Shown piece by piece: positions 1 through 7,325 of a DNA stretch of 11,368 nucleotides; position 1 is the first letter of the stretch, and each line of letters starts with the position of its first letter. The notes beneath the pieces are model-generated. The model saw only the letters and a program-made list of their open reading frames with translations. It made no database searches and was not told where the DNA came from. The position numbers were made by a program, and so were the translations under genes. This DNA comes from Clostridiales bacterium (lineage in GTDB: Bacteria; Bacillota; Clostridia; Peptostreptococcales; JAAYPU01): contig JAAYPU010000043.1 in the NCBI GenBank assembly GCA_012519645.1, positions 1 through 11,368 of the forward strand. Reading direction: 5' to 3'.

Positions 1-763
1 CTGACATATTATGAATATAATCCAAAACATGAATATTTTCTTTTAATTGTATTTGCCTGTTTTCTATTTCCTGAAGAATAGAATCATAGTGCGCTCGGCC
101 GGTAACAAAATACAGCTCTATATCATCAATTCCGTTTAATACCTCTAATACCTTAAGCATGCTGGCATTGATTTTTTCGGCACCCCTGCTGCCGCCAAAG
201 CATATTACTTTAAATGATCCTGATTGTTGGCTTTTTATATCCTCCGCATAATTAATAAATTCTTCTCTTAAAGGATTTCCTGACAGAACGATACTCTTAG
301 CCTTTTTAAAATATTTCTCGGATTCTTCAAAGCTTATAAATGTCACATCTGCAAATTTACACAATATTTTATTGGTTACGCCAGGTAAAGCATTTTGTTC
401 GTGAATAAATGTCTTGATGCCCATTGTGGATGCAGTAAAAACAACGGGACCGCAAACATAGCTGCCGGTTCCGATAACTATATCAGGTTTAAACTCTTTA
501 ATGATCCTGCGTGCTTTTCTTAAGCCTTTCATAACCTTTAACATTGTGCCGAAATTCTTTAAGAGATTCCTTCTGTTGAATCCACTTACCGTGATAGTTT
601 TAATGTCATACCCATTAGCAGGAACTATTTCATTTTCCAATCCTTTTTCAGTCCCGACAAATAAAATCTGAGCTTCTTTAAATTCTTTTTTAATCTGATT
701 TGCAATAGCAATGGCAGGATATATATGGCCTCCTGTACCGCCGCCGGACATTATAACTCTCAA
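1..763 (-). CDS. murG: MurG, lipid II-forming GlcNAc transferase (partial, C-terminus beyond the window)
   Basis: MurG transfers GlcNAc from UDP-GlcNAc to lipid I, making lipid II on the cytoplasmic face of the membrane. The frame is open from 763 to the left edge and gives 254 codons; family members are about 360 residues, so roughly the last 100 are missing. The N-terminal glycine-rich loop SGGGTGGH is at residues 6-13, HEQNALPG at 121-128, GNP at 162-164 and the C-domain loop GGSRGA at 190-195. I place the start at a TTG (763-761): it yields the usual MRVI-SGGGTGGH beginning and sits 8 nt after AAAGGGG. The ATG at 771 is out of frame and stops after three codons, and the in-frame ATG at 751 lies about 20 nt from the Shine-Dalgarno. 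It follows ftsW/spoVE after 18 bp. The family call is certain; the exact start is well supported. Confidence 0.97.
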   Translation of the reverse strand, partial: MRVIMSGGGTGGHIYPAIAIANQIKKEFKEAQILFVGTEKGLENEIVPANGYDIKTITVSGFNRRNLLKNFGTMLKVMKGLRKARRIIKEFKPDIVIGTGSYVCGPVVFTASTMGIKTFIHEQNALPGVTNKILCKFADVTFISFEESEKYFKKAKSIVLSGNPLREEFINYAEDIKSQQSGSFKVICFGGSRGAEKINASMLKVLEVLNGIDDIELYFVTGRAHYDSILQEIENRQIQLKENIHVLDYIHNMS

Positions 764-771
764 TATTTCAT

Positions 772-778
772 CCCCTTT
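772..778 (-). promoter_or_regulatory. Shine-Dalgarno that selects the TTG start of murG
   Basis: AAAGGGG read on the minus strand ends 8 nt before the TTG at 763-761. It directly abuts the out-of-frame ATG at 771-769, which is too close for initiation. This spacing is the main reason for choosing TTG. Confidence 0.75.
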
Positions 779-781
779 GCT

Positions 782-1876
782 TTACTTGATGCTATGCTTT
801 GAAATGTTTAAAAGGATTCCCATGGATCCCATAAATATTAATAATGAATTTCCTCCCCAGCTAATGAAAGGAAGTACTATACCTGTAGGAGGCATTGAAG
901 AAGTTGCAACAGCAATATTAATAACAACATGAACGGCAATCATTCCCGTTATCCCTACTGCCAGCAGGCTGCCGAACAAATCAGGTGCATTTATAGCTAT
1001 ATGGATACCTCTCCAAATAAGAAGCATAAAGCATACTATAACAGCAACACAACCGATAAAGCCTATTTCTTCGCCAATAATGGCAAAAATAAAATCATTT
1101 TGTGGCTCCGGCAGGTACAAAGTTTTTTGAATGCTTCTTCCAAGACCTACTCCGAACAATCCTCCTGATCCTAATGCAAGTAAAGATTGGATCACCTGAT
1201 ATCCGCTTCCCATAGGATCAGCAAACGGATCTAAAAAACTAGTCAGCCTTTTCATCCTATATGGCTCAGCGATAATCATAGCTGCAATCCCTAATACACC
1301 AACAATAAAAAGACCAAAGAGATGAAAGAATTTCATGCCGGCAGCAAACATCATTATTACCACAATTGCGCTGACTGTAACAGCAGTACTTAAATTAGGC
1401 TGTTTTATTATAAGTCCGAAATATAATACAATAACTAATAATAAAGGTAACACATCTTTAAAAAAACTCTTGATGCGTTCCGGTTTTTGGCTTAAAAACC
1501 ATGCACAAAATATAATTACACATATTTTGGCTATTTCACCGGGCATAATGGTTATAGTTCCTACACCGATCCAACGGCGGGCATAATTTATTTCTACCCC
1601 TAGAGGAGAAAAAACCAACAGTAATAAAATTATGCTTATTACAAAAAGAATAGGCGCTATTTTTTTATATATCTTATAACTGACCATAGATGCAATAAAC
1701 ATTGCAGCAAATCCTGCCAAAGCCCATATCAAATCTCTTTTTAGAAAATAATAAGCATCTCCGTTTTTTGCTAAAGCATAATAGTAACTGGAGCTGAACA
1801 CCATAATTATCCCAAATATAACCAAAAGCGTTACAATAAAAATCAAAGTAAAATCACTTGATTTTTTCTCAGACAT
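782..1876 (-). CDS. ftsW: SEDS-family peptidoglycan glycosyltransferase, FtsW/SpoVE type
   Basis: Polytopic membrane protein of 364 residues, close in size to B. subtilis SpoVE (about 366), of the FtsW/RodA/SpoVE family that polymerises lipid II into glycan strands with a class B PBP. The sequence is almost entirely hydrophobic segments, consistent with about ten transmembrane helices. Family marks are LALGSGGLFGVGLG at 233-246, PEPQNDFIFAIIGEE at 256-270 (Asp261 matches the essential Asp of the family) and a C-terminal PFISWGGNSL block at 336-345 followed by GILLNIS. The last block is usually SYGGSSL, so Trp340 and Asn343 are variants. The ATG at 1876 overlaps the end of murD by 8 nt (ATGTCTGA), and GGGGAGGA lies 6 nt upstream. 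Position between murD and murG fits both FtsW and SpoVE; with no second copy visible I cannot say whether it serves division, sporulation or both. Confidence 0.96.
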   Translation of the reverse strand: MSEKKSSDFTLIFIVTLLVIFGIIMVFSSSYYYALAKNGDAYYFLKRDLIWALAGFAAMFIASMVSYKIYKKIAPILFVISIILLLLVFSPLGVEINYARRWIGVGTITIMPGEIAKICVIIFCAWFLSQKPERIKSFFKDVLPLLLVIVLYFGLIIKQPNLSTAVTVSAIVVIMMFAAGMKFFHLFGLFIVGVLGIAAMIIAEPYRMKRLTSFLDPFADPMGSGYQVIQSLLALGSGGLFGVGLGRSIQKTLYLPEPQNDFIFAIIGEEIGFIGCVAVIVCFMLLIWRGIHIAINAPDLFGSLLAVGITGMIAVHVVINIAVATSSMPPTGIVLPFISWGGNSLLIFMGSMGILLNISKHSIK

Positions 1877-3236
1877 TTAAAGTCCTCCCCAACTTTTTTA
1901 CACAGTCCTTAAAGTGTTGTCCTCTTGCCTCAAAGTTTGGATACATATCCCAGCTTGCACAGGCAGGAGAAAGTAAAACGGTGTCTCCGTCTTGTGCGAT
2001 TTCAAAGGCTTTCTCAACACATAATTCCATATTTTCTTTGATAATTACATTTAAAAATCCCATTTTGCATGCAGTGTCTTTTATCTTTTCGGCAGTTTCG
2101 CCCAATAAAACCATGTATTTCACTTTATTGTTAAAGGATCCTATAAATTCTTCAAAATCACTGCCTTTATCCATACCTCCCGCAATGAGGATAATTTTTG
2201 TATCTATAGCTTCTATGGCTTTAATAGAAGCATCCGGATTTGTTCCTTTGGAATCATTAACAAATCTAATTCCTTGAATGGTCTCCACATACTCGATCCT
2301 GTGTTCTACCCCTTCAAAGGTCTTCAAGGTATCCGCAATAGCATCATGGGATATACCTGACCAGTAGGCGATGGCAGCAGCAGCAAGAGCATTTTCCAGA
2401 TTGTGAAGTCCCGGTATTTTCAATTCTTTCACGTGACAAACCTTAATTGTACGCGTATCATCCTTTAATATAATTTCATCGTCTTTTACAAAGCATCCTT
2501 TTTCTAAAACTTCCTTCCTGCTGAAAGGAATAACCTGCGCCATACAGTTTTTAACAAGTGCATATGCTTCCGGATTGTCGTAGTTTACTATAAAAAATGT
2601 ATTTTCATCTTGATTCTTAAATATTTGTGCCTTTGCCTCCGCATAATTATTAAATGTTTTATGTCTGTTCAGATGGTCCGGAGTAACATTTAATATTGCT
2701 GATACCAGAGGTTTGAATTCTTTTATCGTTTCCAGCTGAAAGCTGCTTACCTCCGTTATCATATATGCATTTTCAGAAGCTTCCATTGCCTTAGAAACAG
2801 CAGCAACACCGATATTGCCTACAACATAAGCCTCTTTTCCTTCATTTTTGAATATTTCACCAGTTAAAACGGTTGTTGTGGTCTTCCCATTAGTTCCTGT
2901 AATAGCAATAAATTTTCCCTTACATAAATTATATGCAAGCTCCAACTCTCCAATAATTTCAATGTCTGCTTCTTTTGCTCTTTTTACTAAAGGAATATCT
3001 AAAGGCACACCGGGACTTATTATCAACCCATCATAGCCCATGTCTTCCGGTTCTCTTCCGAAATAAGCAGGTAAATGATTGTCTCTCACTATATCCAGAA
3101 TATATCGATCCATCTTTTCTTCACTTTTACCATCATAAACGGATACTTTCGCTCCCAATTTCAAAAGCTCATCTATCACAGCAGTACCAGATTTACCCAT
3201 ACCGACTACCAATATTTTTTTATCTTTATAATGCAA
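1869..3236 (-). CDS. murD: MurD, UDP-N-acetylmuramoyl-L-alanine--D-glutamate ligase
   Basis: ATP-dependent cytoplasmic Mur ligase that adds D-Glu to UDP-MurNAc-L-Ala, the second step of stem-peptide assembly. The 455-residue length is normal. An N-terminal Rossmann-like fold starts with ILVVGMGKSG (8-17). The ATP loop GTNGKTTTT is at 114-122, TPDHLNRH at 185-192, NDSKGTNPDA at 327-336, and the MurD-specific C-terminal LLSPACASWDMYPNFEARG at 421-439. The start is TTG (3236-3234), with AAAGGTGGG ending 6 nt upstream; the first in-frame ATG is Met13, inside the nucleotide fold, so it cannot be the start. The Shine-Dalgarno runs across the mraY stop codon, which suggests translational coupling to mraY. 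The end overlaps ftsW/spoVE by 8 nt. Confidence 0.98.
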   Translation of the reverse strand: MHYKDKKILVVGMGKSGTAVIDELLKLGAKVSVYDGKSEEKMDRYILDIVRDNHLPAYFGREPEDMGYDGLIISPGVPLDIPLVKRAKEADIEIIGELELAYNLCKGKFIAITGTNGKTTTTVLTGEIFKNEGKEAYVVGNIGVAAVSKAMEASENAYMITEVSSFQLETIKEFKPLVSAILNVTPDHLNRHKTFNNYAEAKAQIFKNQDENTFFIVNYDNPEAYALVKNCMAQVIPFSRKEVLEKGCFVKDDEIILKDDTRTIKVCHVKELKIPGLHNLENALAAAAIAYWSGISHDAIADTLKTFEGVEHRIEYVETIQGIRFVNDSKGTNPDASIKAIEAIDTKIILIAGGMDKGSDFEEFIGSFNNKVKYMVLLGETAEKIKDTACKMGFLNVIIKENMELCVEKAFEIAQDGDTVLLSPACASWDMYPNFEARGQHFKDCVKKLGRTLNV

Positions 3237-3242
3237 TGTTAT

Positions 3243-3251
3243 CCCACCTTT
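3243..3251 (-). promoter_or_regulatory. Shine-Dalgarno that selects the TTG start of murD
   Basis: AAAGGTGGG on the minus strand overlaps the mraY TAA (3252-3250) and is followed by 6 nt and then TTG at 3236. No ATG or GTG in the murD frame lies between this site and the conserved nucleotide-binding fold. Confidence 0.75.
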
Positions 3252-4215
3252 ATCTCATTAATATGATACGTCCGATAATACACAGCACCAAAGTTGCACC
3301 CCAAAACACTCCTACAACTCTTGTTTCTTTCCATCCGCTCAATTCAAAATGATGATGCAGAGGGCTCATTTTGAACAGTCTTCTTCCGGTTTTTTTATAG
3401 AATAATACTTGTAAGACAACGGACAAAGTCTCAATTAAATATATGCCTCCCACAATGGGTATTATTAATGTTAAATTCATCAAAATAGCAGCAGCCGCAA
3501 TAGCTCCTCCCAATGCCATGGAACCCGTATCTCCCATAAAGATTTTTGCCGGAAAAGCATTGAAATTCAAGAACCCCAGACAAGCGCCCGTTAATGCACC
3601 GCAAAACATTGCAGTGCTCATATATCCTAAACTCAAGGCTATAAGGCTCAAAAATAATGCTACAAGCAAAGTTACACCTGATGCAAGTCCGTCTAATCCA
3701 TCCGTAAGGTTGACACTGTTAACCATACACACAACAAAAAAAGCTATAAAAGGTATATAAAAAATTCCAAAATCCCAATAAACATCAACAATAGGTATAT
3801 AGATCTGCGTACCGAAGGCAGATACATTTGCCTGATATACCGCGATCATAACGGCAAAAGCTATTTGAAACAGCAGTTTTTGATAAGCACGCAAGCCCAG
3901 GTTTCTTTTCAGGACCACCTTTATAAAATCGTCTATAAATCCTACAATGCCGAAAATGATCAATGAAAATAATAAAATAATCAAATCGTTATTGATGCTT
4001 CCGGCGGATATGCTGGTAATAACTACAGCCGCAATGATCATTACCCCTCCCATAGTTGGGGTCCCTGCTTTAGTCTTATGACTTTGCGGTCCTTCTTCCC
4101 GAATGCTCTGACCGGCTTTTACCTTTTTTAAAACAGGAATCAGCAAGGGTCCTAAAACGAGGGTAATTATAAAAGAAATAATTATAGAAATAATAATCTG
4201 CATATGTTGTTCCAT
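3250..4215 (-). CDS. mraY: MraY, phospho-N-acetylmuramoyl-pentapeptide-transferase
   Basis: Integral membrane enzyme of 321 residues that transfers phospho-MurNAc-pentapeptide from UDP to undecaprenyl phosphate, giving lipid I. About ten hydrophobic segments alternate with cytoplasmic loops carrying the catalytic motifs. These are the Asp pair in IDDFIKV (Asp95-Asp96), NLTDGLDGLA at 169-178, GDTGSMALGG at 228-237 and the family-specific PLHHHFELSGW at 285-295. The start is ATG at 4215, with AAAGGGG 7 nt upstream lying inside the last codons of murF. A second in-frame ATG (residue 5) is possible but has a less suitable spacing. Only 3 bp separate it from murF and 13 bp from murD. Confidence 0.98.
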   Translation of the reverse strand: MEQHMQIIISIIISFIITLVLGPLLIPVLKKVKAGQSIREEGPQSHKTKAGTPTMGGVMIIAAVVITSISAGSINNDLIILLFSLIIFGIVGFIDDFIKVVLKRNLGLRAYQKLLFQIAFAVMIAVYQANVSAFGTQIYIPIVDVYWDFGIFYIPFIAFFVVCMVNSVNLTDGLDGLASGVTLLVALFLSLIALSLGYMSTAMFCGALTGACLGFLNFNAFPAKIFMGDTGSMALGGAIAAAAILMNLTLIIPIVGGIYLIETLSVVLQVLFYKKTGRRLFKMSPLHHHFELSGWKETRVVGVFWGATLVLCIIGRIILMR

Positions 4216-4218
4216 TTT

Positions 4219-5598
4219 TTATCCCCTTTCTTTGAGAGAATGAACTATTTCTTCCATCTTCATTCCTCTGGATCCCTTTACAAGTACAACATCACCCGGT
4301 TTTATAAGCACATCCAAATCATTGATCAAATCAATATTTGCCTTATAATAGCAAACATTATTTCCGGACATATTCCCAGCACCTTTAGCAATAAACAGTG
4401 CATTTTTCCCTACGGATATGATTTGATCGACACCGCTGTCCGCAGCGTATTTTCCGACTTCTAAATGATACTTTTCTGAATAATCTCCCATTTCGAGCAT
4501 ATCGGACAGTATGGCAATATGCCGCCGGCCTTCTATTGTCATCAATGTATCAATGGCTGCTTTCATAGAATCGGGGCTGGCATTATATGCATCATTAAGA
4601 ATTTTTATTCCATTCTTCGATTCTTCCACATTAAGTCTCATATTATAACCTTCAAATTCAGATATTCCTTTCGCAATATCATCTATATGAACATCAAAAA
4701 GCAAGCCTATAACAACAGCCATAGATGCATTATATACGTTGTGTTTCCCAATTGCATTCAATTTAAAACCATTACTCGTATTTCTGAAAGTCAGTAAGAA
4801 ATTAACACCTTTTTCTCCAAGATTGGATACATCAGAGATGACTCCGTCAGAAGCACTGCCGAATCCTATACCTATAACCTGATATGGCCTCATTCTTTCC
4901 GAAACAGTATTCAGGAATGAATCATCCTGGTTGATGATCAAAATATTTTTATCTGAAAAATAGTTGGTTACTTCCAGTTTTGCTTTGAAAATATTTTCTT
5001 GAGACCCAAGATTCTCTATATGAGATAGCCCGACATTAGTAATCACAGCAATATCAGGCTTTACAATGGATGCCAAAAGGTCGATCTCTCCAAAACCGCT
5101 CATTCCCATTTCAAATATTGCTATTTCATGGTCTTCCTCTATCTGAAATACGCTTAACGGAAGGCCTATGTGATTATTATAATTCCCTATATTCTTAATA
5201 ACATTATATTTTTGCGACAGTACTTTATAGATCATTTCTTTTGTTGTCGTTTTCCCGGTACTCCCGGTGACGGCTACTCTGGGAATGTCAAACAGAGACA
5301 TGTAATATCGTGCCATTTCATGCAAAGCATGCAATGTATTGTTTACCCTCACAACAGGAAGTCCTTGTATGTCTTTAATATCTTTATGAACTACCGCACC
5401 TGAACACCCTTTTTCAAATGCCTGCCTGACAAAATCATGACCATCAAAATTTTCACCTTCAATAGCAATAAAAAGGTCTCCTTCCTTCACTTTTCTGGAG
5501 TCGGTGGAGATACCCTTGACTATTAATGTTGAATCGATATTTTCAGTAATTCCTTTTGCCTCATTGGCAAGATCTAAAAGCCTTAATGTTTTCACCAT
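4219..5598 (-). CDS. murF: MurF, UDP-MurNAc-tripeptide--D-alanyl-D-alanine ligase
   Basis: ATP-dependent cytoplasmic ligase that adds D-Ala-D-Ala to the UDP-MurNAc tripeptide, completing the pentapeptide used by MraY. The 459-residue protein has the three Mur-ligase domains. The N-terminal substrate domain carries STDSRKVKEGDLFIAIEG (31-48). The ATP loop GSTGKTTTK is at 112-120, TNVGLSHIENLGS at 187-199, NDAYNASPDSM at 335-345, SDMLEMG at 365-371 and KGSRGMKMEE at 441-450. GSTGKT and NDAYNA distinguish MurF from MurE and MurD. The ATG at 5598 shares one base with the murE stop (TAATG), so re-initiation or coupling after murE is likely; a G-rich Shine-Dalgarno lies in the last murE codons. Confidence 0.98.
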   Translation of the reverse strand: MVKTLRLLDLANEAKGITENIDSTLIVKGISTDSRKVKEGDLFIAIEGENFDGHDFVRQAFEKGCSGAVVHKDIKDIQGLPVVRVNNTLHALHEMARYYMSLFDIPRVAVTGSTGKTTTKEMIYKVLSQKYNVIKNIGNYNNHIGLPLSVFQIEEDHEIAIFEMGMSGFGEIDLLASIVKPDIAVITNVGLSHIENLGSQENIFKAKLEVTNYFSDKNILIINQDDSFLNTVSERMRPYQVIGIGFGSASDGVISDVSNLGEKGVNFLLTFRNTSNGFKLNAIGKHNVYNASMAVVIGLLFDVHIDDIAKGISEFEGYNMRLNVEESKNGIKILNDAYNASPDSMKAAIDTLMTIEGRRHIAILSDMLEMGDYSEKYHLEVGKYAADSGVDQIISVGKNALFIAKGAGNMSGNNVCYYKANIDLINDLDVLIKPGDVVLVKGSRGMKMEEIVHSLKERG

Positions 5599-7076
5599 TA
5601 AACCCCCTGATTGCAGCTGTTGATTATTTCTTTTGCCACCTCTCTATCATCAAAATGAAAGGTTTTATTTCCAATGATCTGATACGTTTCATGTCCCTTT
5701 CCAGCAATTAATATCATATCATTCTTTTGGCATATTTCAACTGCTCTTTTTATAGCCTCATATCTGTCTGCAATGATTTCATAGGAAGCATCAGTATTCT
5801 TTATGCCGGATTCCATGTCGTCGATAATTTGCATAAGATCTTCACTTCTGGGATTGTCGCTGGTAATGATGGTATGATCCGCAAGCCTACATGATATTTG
5901 TGCCATACGCGGACGCTTTGTCCTATCTCTGTCTCCGCCGCACCCAAACACACAAATAAGACGCCCCTTTTTAAACTCATTTGCTGTTTTAATAACCTTC
6001 TCAAGAGCATCCGGTGTATGTGCATAATCCACAATGACTAATATATCTTTATTATTTGGAACGACCTCAAATCTTCCCGGCACACCGGTCATATTCTCGA
6101 GGGCTCTTTTAATATTTTCAAAATCGATACCTGCTATAAAACATATCCCAGCCGCAGCTAACGCATTATATATTGAAAATAGACCCGGTATGGGGACTTT
6201 AATGCTTCCCAAAACATTTCCTTTATATACGATATCAAACTTATTCCACCTTTGAGTTGCTTCGATCATTTCAGCTTTAAAATCTGATTCATTCTCGATG
6301 CCATAAGTGAACACAGGCGTTTCAATGCCCTTTAATGACGCAGCCAGCCTTTTCCCATATGTATCATCTATGTTAATCATATTCGCTTTTTTTGTTAAGT
6401 AAAACAACTTTTTTTTGGCTTCAAAATAGCTATCTAAATCGTTATAAAAATCCAAATGATCCGGTGTCAGATTTGTAAAAATGCCATAATTAAAATTGAC
6501 ATCATCTACTCTGCTTAAAGACAACGCATGTGATGACGTTTCCATAGCGCAGGCTTCTATATGTGATTCTTTCATCTCTTTAAACATCCTATGAAGTTCG
6601 TAGGATTCGGGAGTCGTATTAGAAGAGCTGTATTCAGCCGTTCCTATTTTATAAGAAATAGTTCCGATAATTCCGCAATTTATTCCGGAAGCTTCCAATA
6701 TTTGCTTGATCATATATGTAATGGTCGTTTTACCGTTAGTCCCTGTAACGCCAAATATGTTCATGTCCTCCGTAGGGTTTAGAAAATAATTTGCAGACAT
6801 CTTGGATAATGCCATTCTGCTGTCTGATACCTTTATAATGGTTGCCGCACTACTTATATCCTGACTTATTTCTTTATCAACTATCAATGCACCAGCGCCA
6901 TTATTTAAAGCACTTTCTATATACTGATGCCCATCGGTCTTATACCCTGAAATACAGACAAAAACATCTCCCTGATTCACCTTTCTGGAATCATAAGCGA
7001 TATTATTGATTTCTGTTTCAATATCTCCATGAATACATTTGTATTCCAGTCCTTTCAAAGTTTCTTGAAGTTTCAT
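5598..7076 (-). CDS. murE: MurE, UDP-MurNAc-L-Ala-D-Glu--meso-diaminopimelate ligase
   Basis: ATP-dependent Mur ligase that adds the third stem-peptide residue in the cytoplasm. The 492-residue length is typical. The substrate domain has YDSRKVNQGDVFVCISG (28-44). The ATP loop GTNGKTT is at 112-118, TTPESYELHRM at 154-164, NLTPDHLDFY at 202-211, EAKKKLF at 219-225 (containing the expected carbamylated Lys), YAHTPDAL at 351-358 and GKGHETYQ at 459-466. The specificity motif is DNPR at 407-410, which in characterised MurE enzymes selects meso-diaminopimelate; lysine-adding enzymes differ here. The ATG at 7076 follows AAGGAG by 8 nt; the ATG of the Shine-Dalgarno region itself meets a stop at once. 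It is the first gene after the 249-bp gap and has its own candidate promoters and a repeat-rich leader. Confidence 0.98.
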   Translation of the reverse strand: MKLQETLKGLEYKCIHGDIETEINNIAYDSRKVNQGDVFVCISGYKTDGHQYIESALNNGAGALIVDKEISQDISSAATIIKVSDSRMALSKMSANYFLNPTEDMNIFGVTGTNGKTTITYMIKQILEASGINCGIIGTISYKIGTAEYSSSNTTPESYELHRMFKEMKESHIEACAMETSSHALSLSRVDDVNFNYGIFTNLTPDHLDFYNDLDSYFEAKKKLFYLTKKANMINIDDTYGKRLAASLKGIETPVFTYGIENESDFKAEMIEATQRWNKFDIVYKGNVLGSIKVPIPGLFSIYNALAAAGICFIAGIDFENIKRALENMTGVPGRFEVVPNNKDILVIVDYAHTPDALEKVIKTANEFKKGRLICVFGCGGDRDRTKRPRMAQISCRLADHTIITSDNPRSEDLMQIIDDMESGIKNTDASYEIIADRYEAIKRAVEICQKNDMILIAGKGHETYQIIGNKTFHFDDREVAKEIINSCNQGV

Positions 7077-7094
7077 AAATTCATCTCCTTTTTT

Positions 7095-7163
7095 GCTTCG
7101 CTTACGATTTATCGTTTATTACACTTCGTGTCAGTGTGTAGTAACTTCGCTCTGTGAACGATA
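7095..7163. repeat. Repeat-rich, potentially structured block in the murE leader
   Basis: This 69-bp block is more G+C-rich than the DNA on its left and dense in symmetry. TATCGTT (7110-7116) is an exact inverted repeat of AACGATA (7157-7163). TTATTACAC (7116-7124) pairs with GTGTAGTAA (7136-7144) in 8 of 9 positions, the ninth being a G-U wobble in plus-strand RNA. ACGAT-TT-ATCGT (7104-7115) is a competing small palindrome, and ACAC-TTC-GTGT (7121-7131) another. CTTCGCT occurs as a direct repeat at 7096-7102 and 7145-7151. The arms nest into one long hairpin with a 12-nt bulge. It lies between the candidate murE promoters and the murE Shine-Dalgarno. It could be an RNA leader element or a copy of a dispersed palindromic repeat; I do not recognise a named family. 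Confidence 0.55.
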
Positions 7164-7191
7164 GTTGATCCTTAACACGATATAAAGCATC

Positions 7192-7221
7192 ATTATAGAT
7201 ATATTTTAATTTAAAAAGCAA
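7192..7221 (-). promoter_or_regulatory. Candidate sigma-A promoter for murE (downstream of two)
   Basis: On the minus strand, TTGCTT (7221-7216) is followed after 18 nt by a perfect TATAAT (7197-7192). Transcription would begin near 7185 and give a leader of about 109 nt that includes the whole repeat block before murE. It overlaps the other candidate; the region is very AT-rich, so chance matches are possible. Confidence 0.45.
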
Positions 7222-7231
7222 CTTTTATCAA
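7203..7231 (-). promoter_or_regulatory. Candidate sigma-A promoter for murE (upstream of two)
   Basis: On the minus strand, TTGATA (7231-7226) and TAAAAT (7208-7203) are separated by the optimal 17 nt. Transcription would begin near 7196. The position, in the only large gap of the cluster and upstream of murE, supports an internal promoter for the murE-murG block. Confidence 0.5.
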
Positions 7232-7241
7232 AAAATCTTCG

Positions 7242-7258
7242 ATATAAGCTGCTTATAT
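7242..7258. promoter_or_regulatory. 17-nt perfect palindrome between the PBP gene and murE promoters (operator or weak terminator)
   Basis: ATATAAGC and GCTTATAT flank a single central base. It lies 10 bp upstream of the -35 element at 7231-7226, where a regulator could bind. Read as RNA from the PBP gene it can form a 7-bp, AT-rich hairpin with a 3-nt loop. A run of six U follows, but only after 6 unpaired bases (CGAAGA), so as an intrinsic terminator it would be weak. The sequence does not decide between the two roles. Confidence 0.35.
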
Positions 7259-7325
7259 TTCATAATATAGATATCTGATAGTCTATGAATTTATCTATGA
7301 CTGTTGATGTGCCTGCAAAAATACT

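Noticed and set aside
1390..1413. KQPNLSTA in the SEDS protein, where QPDLGTA is frequent
   Set aside because: This loop varies among Firmicutes and the essential Asp261 in the other motif is intact.
1858..2277. Plus-strand open frame opposite murD and others like it (for example 2975-3352, 3443-3760, 1335-1586)
   Set aside because: They lie antisense to conserved genes, have no Shine-Dalgarno and give low-complexity translations without family motifs.
3250..4215. GDTGSMALGG in MraY instead of GDTGSLALGG
   Set aside because: A conservative Met-for-Leu change with all catalytic Asp and His residues present; not meaningful.
7095..7163. Repeat block considered as a CRISPR or tandem array
   Set aside because: The repeats are short, unequal and mostly inverted, with no regular repeat-spacer pattern.
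7165..7199. Plus-strand promoter (TTGATC with TATAAA or TATAGA)
   Set aside because: Spacings of 10 and 23 nt are wrong, and a plus-strand transcript would lead into no gene.
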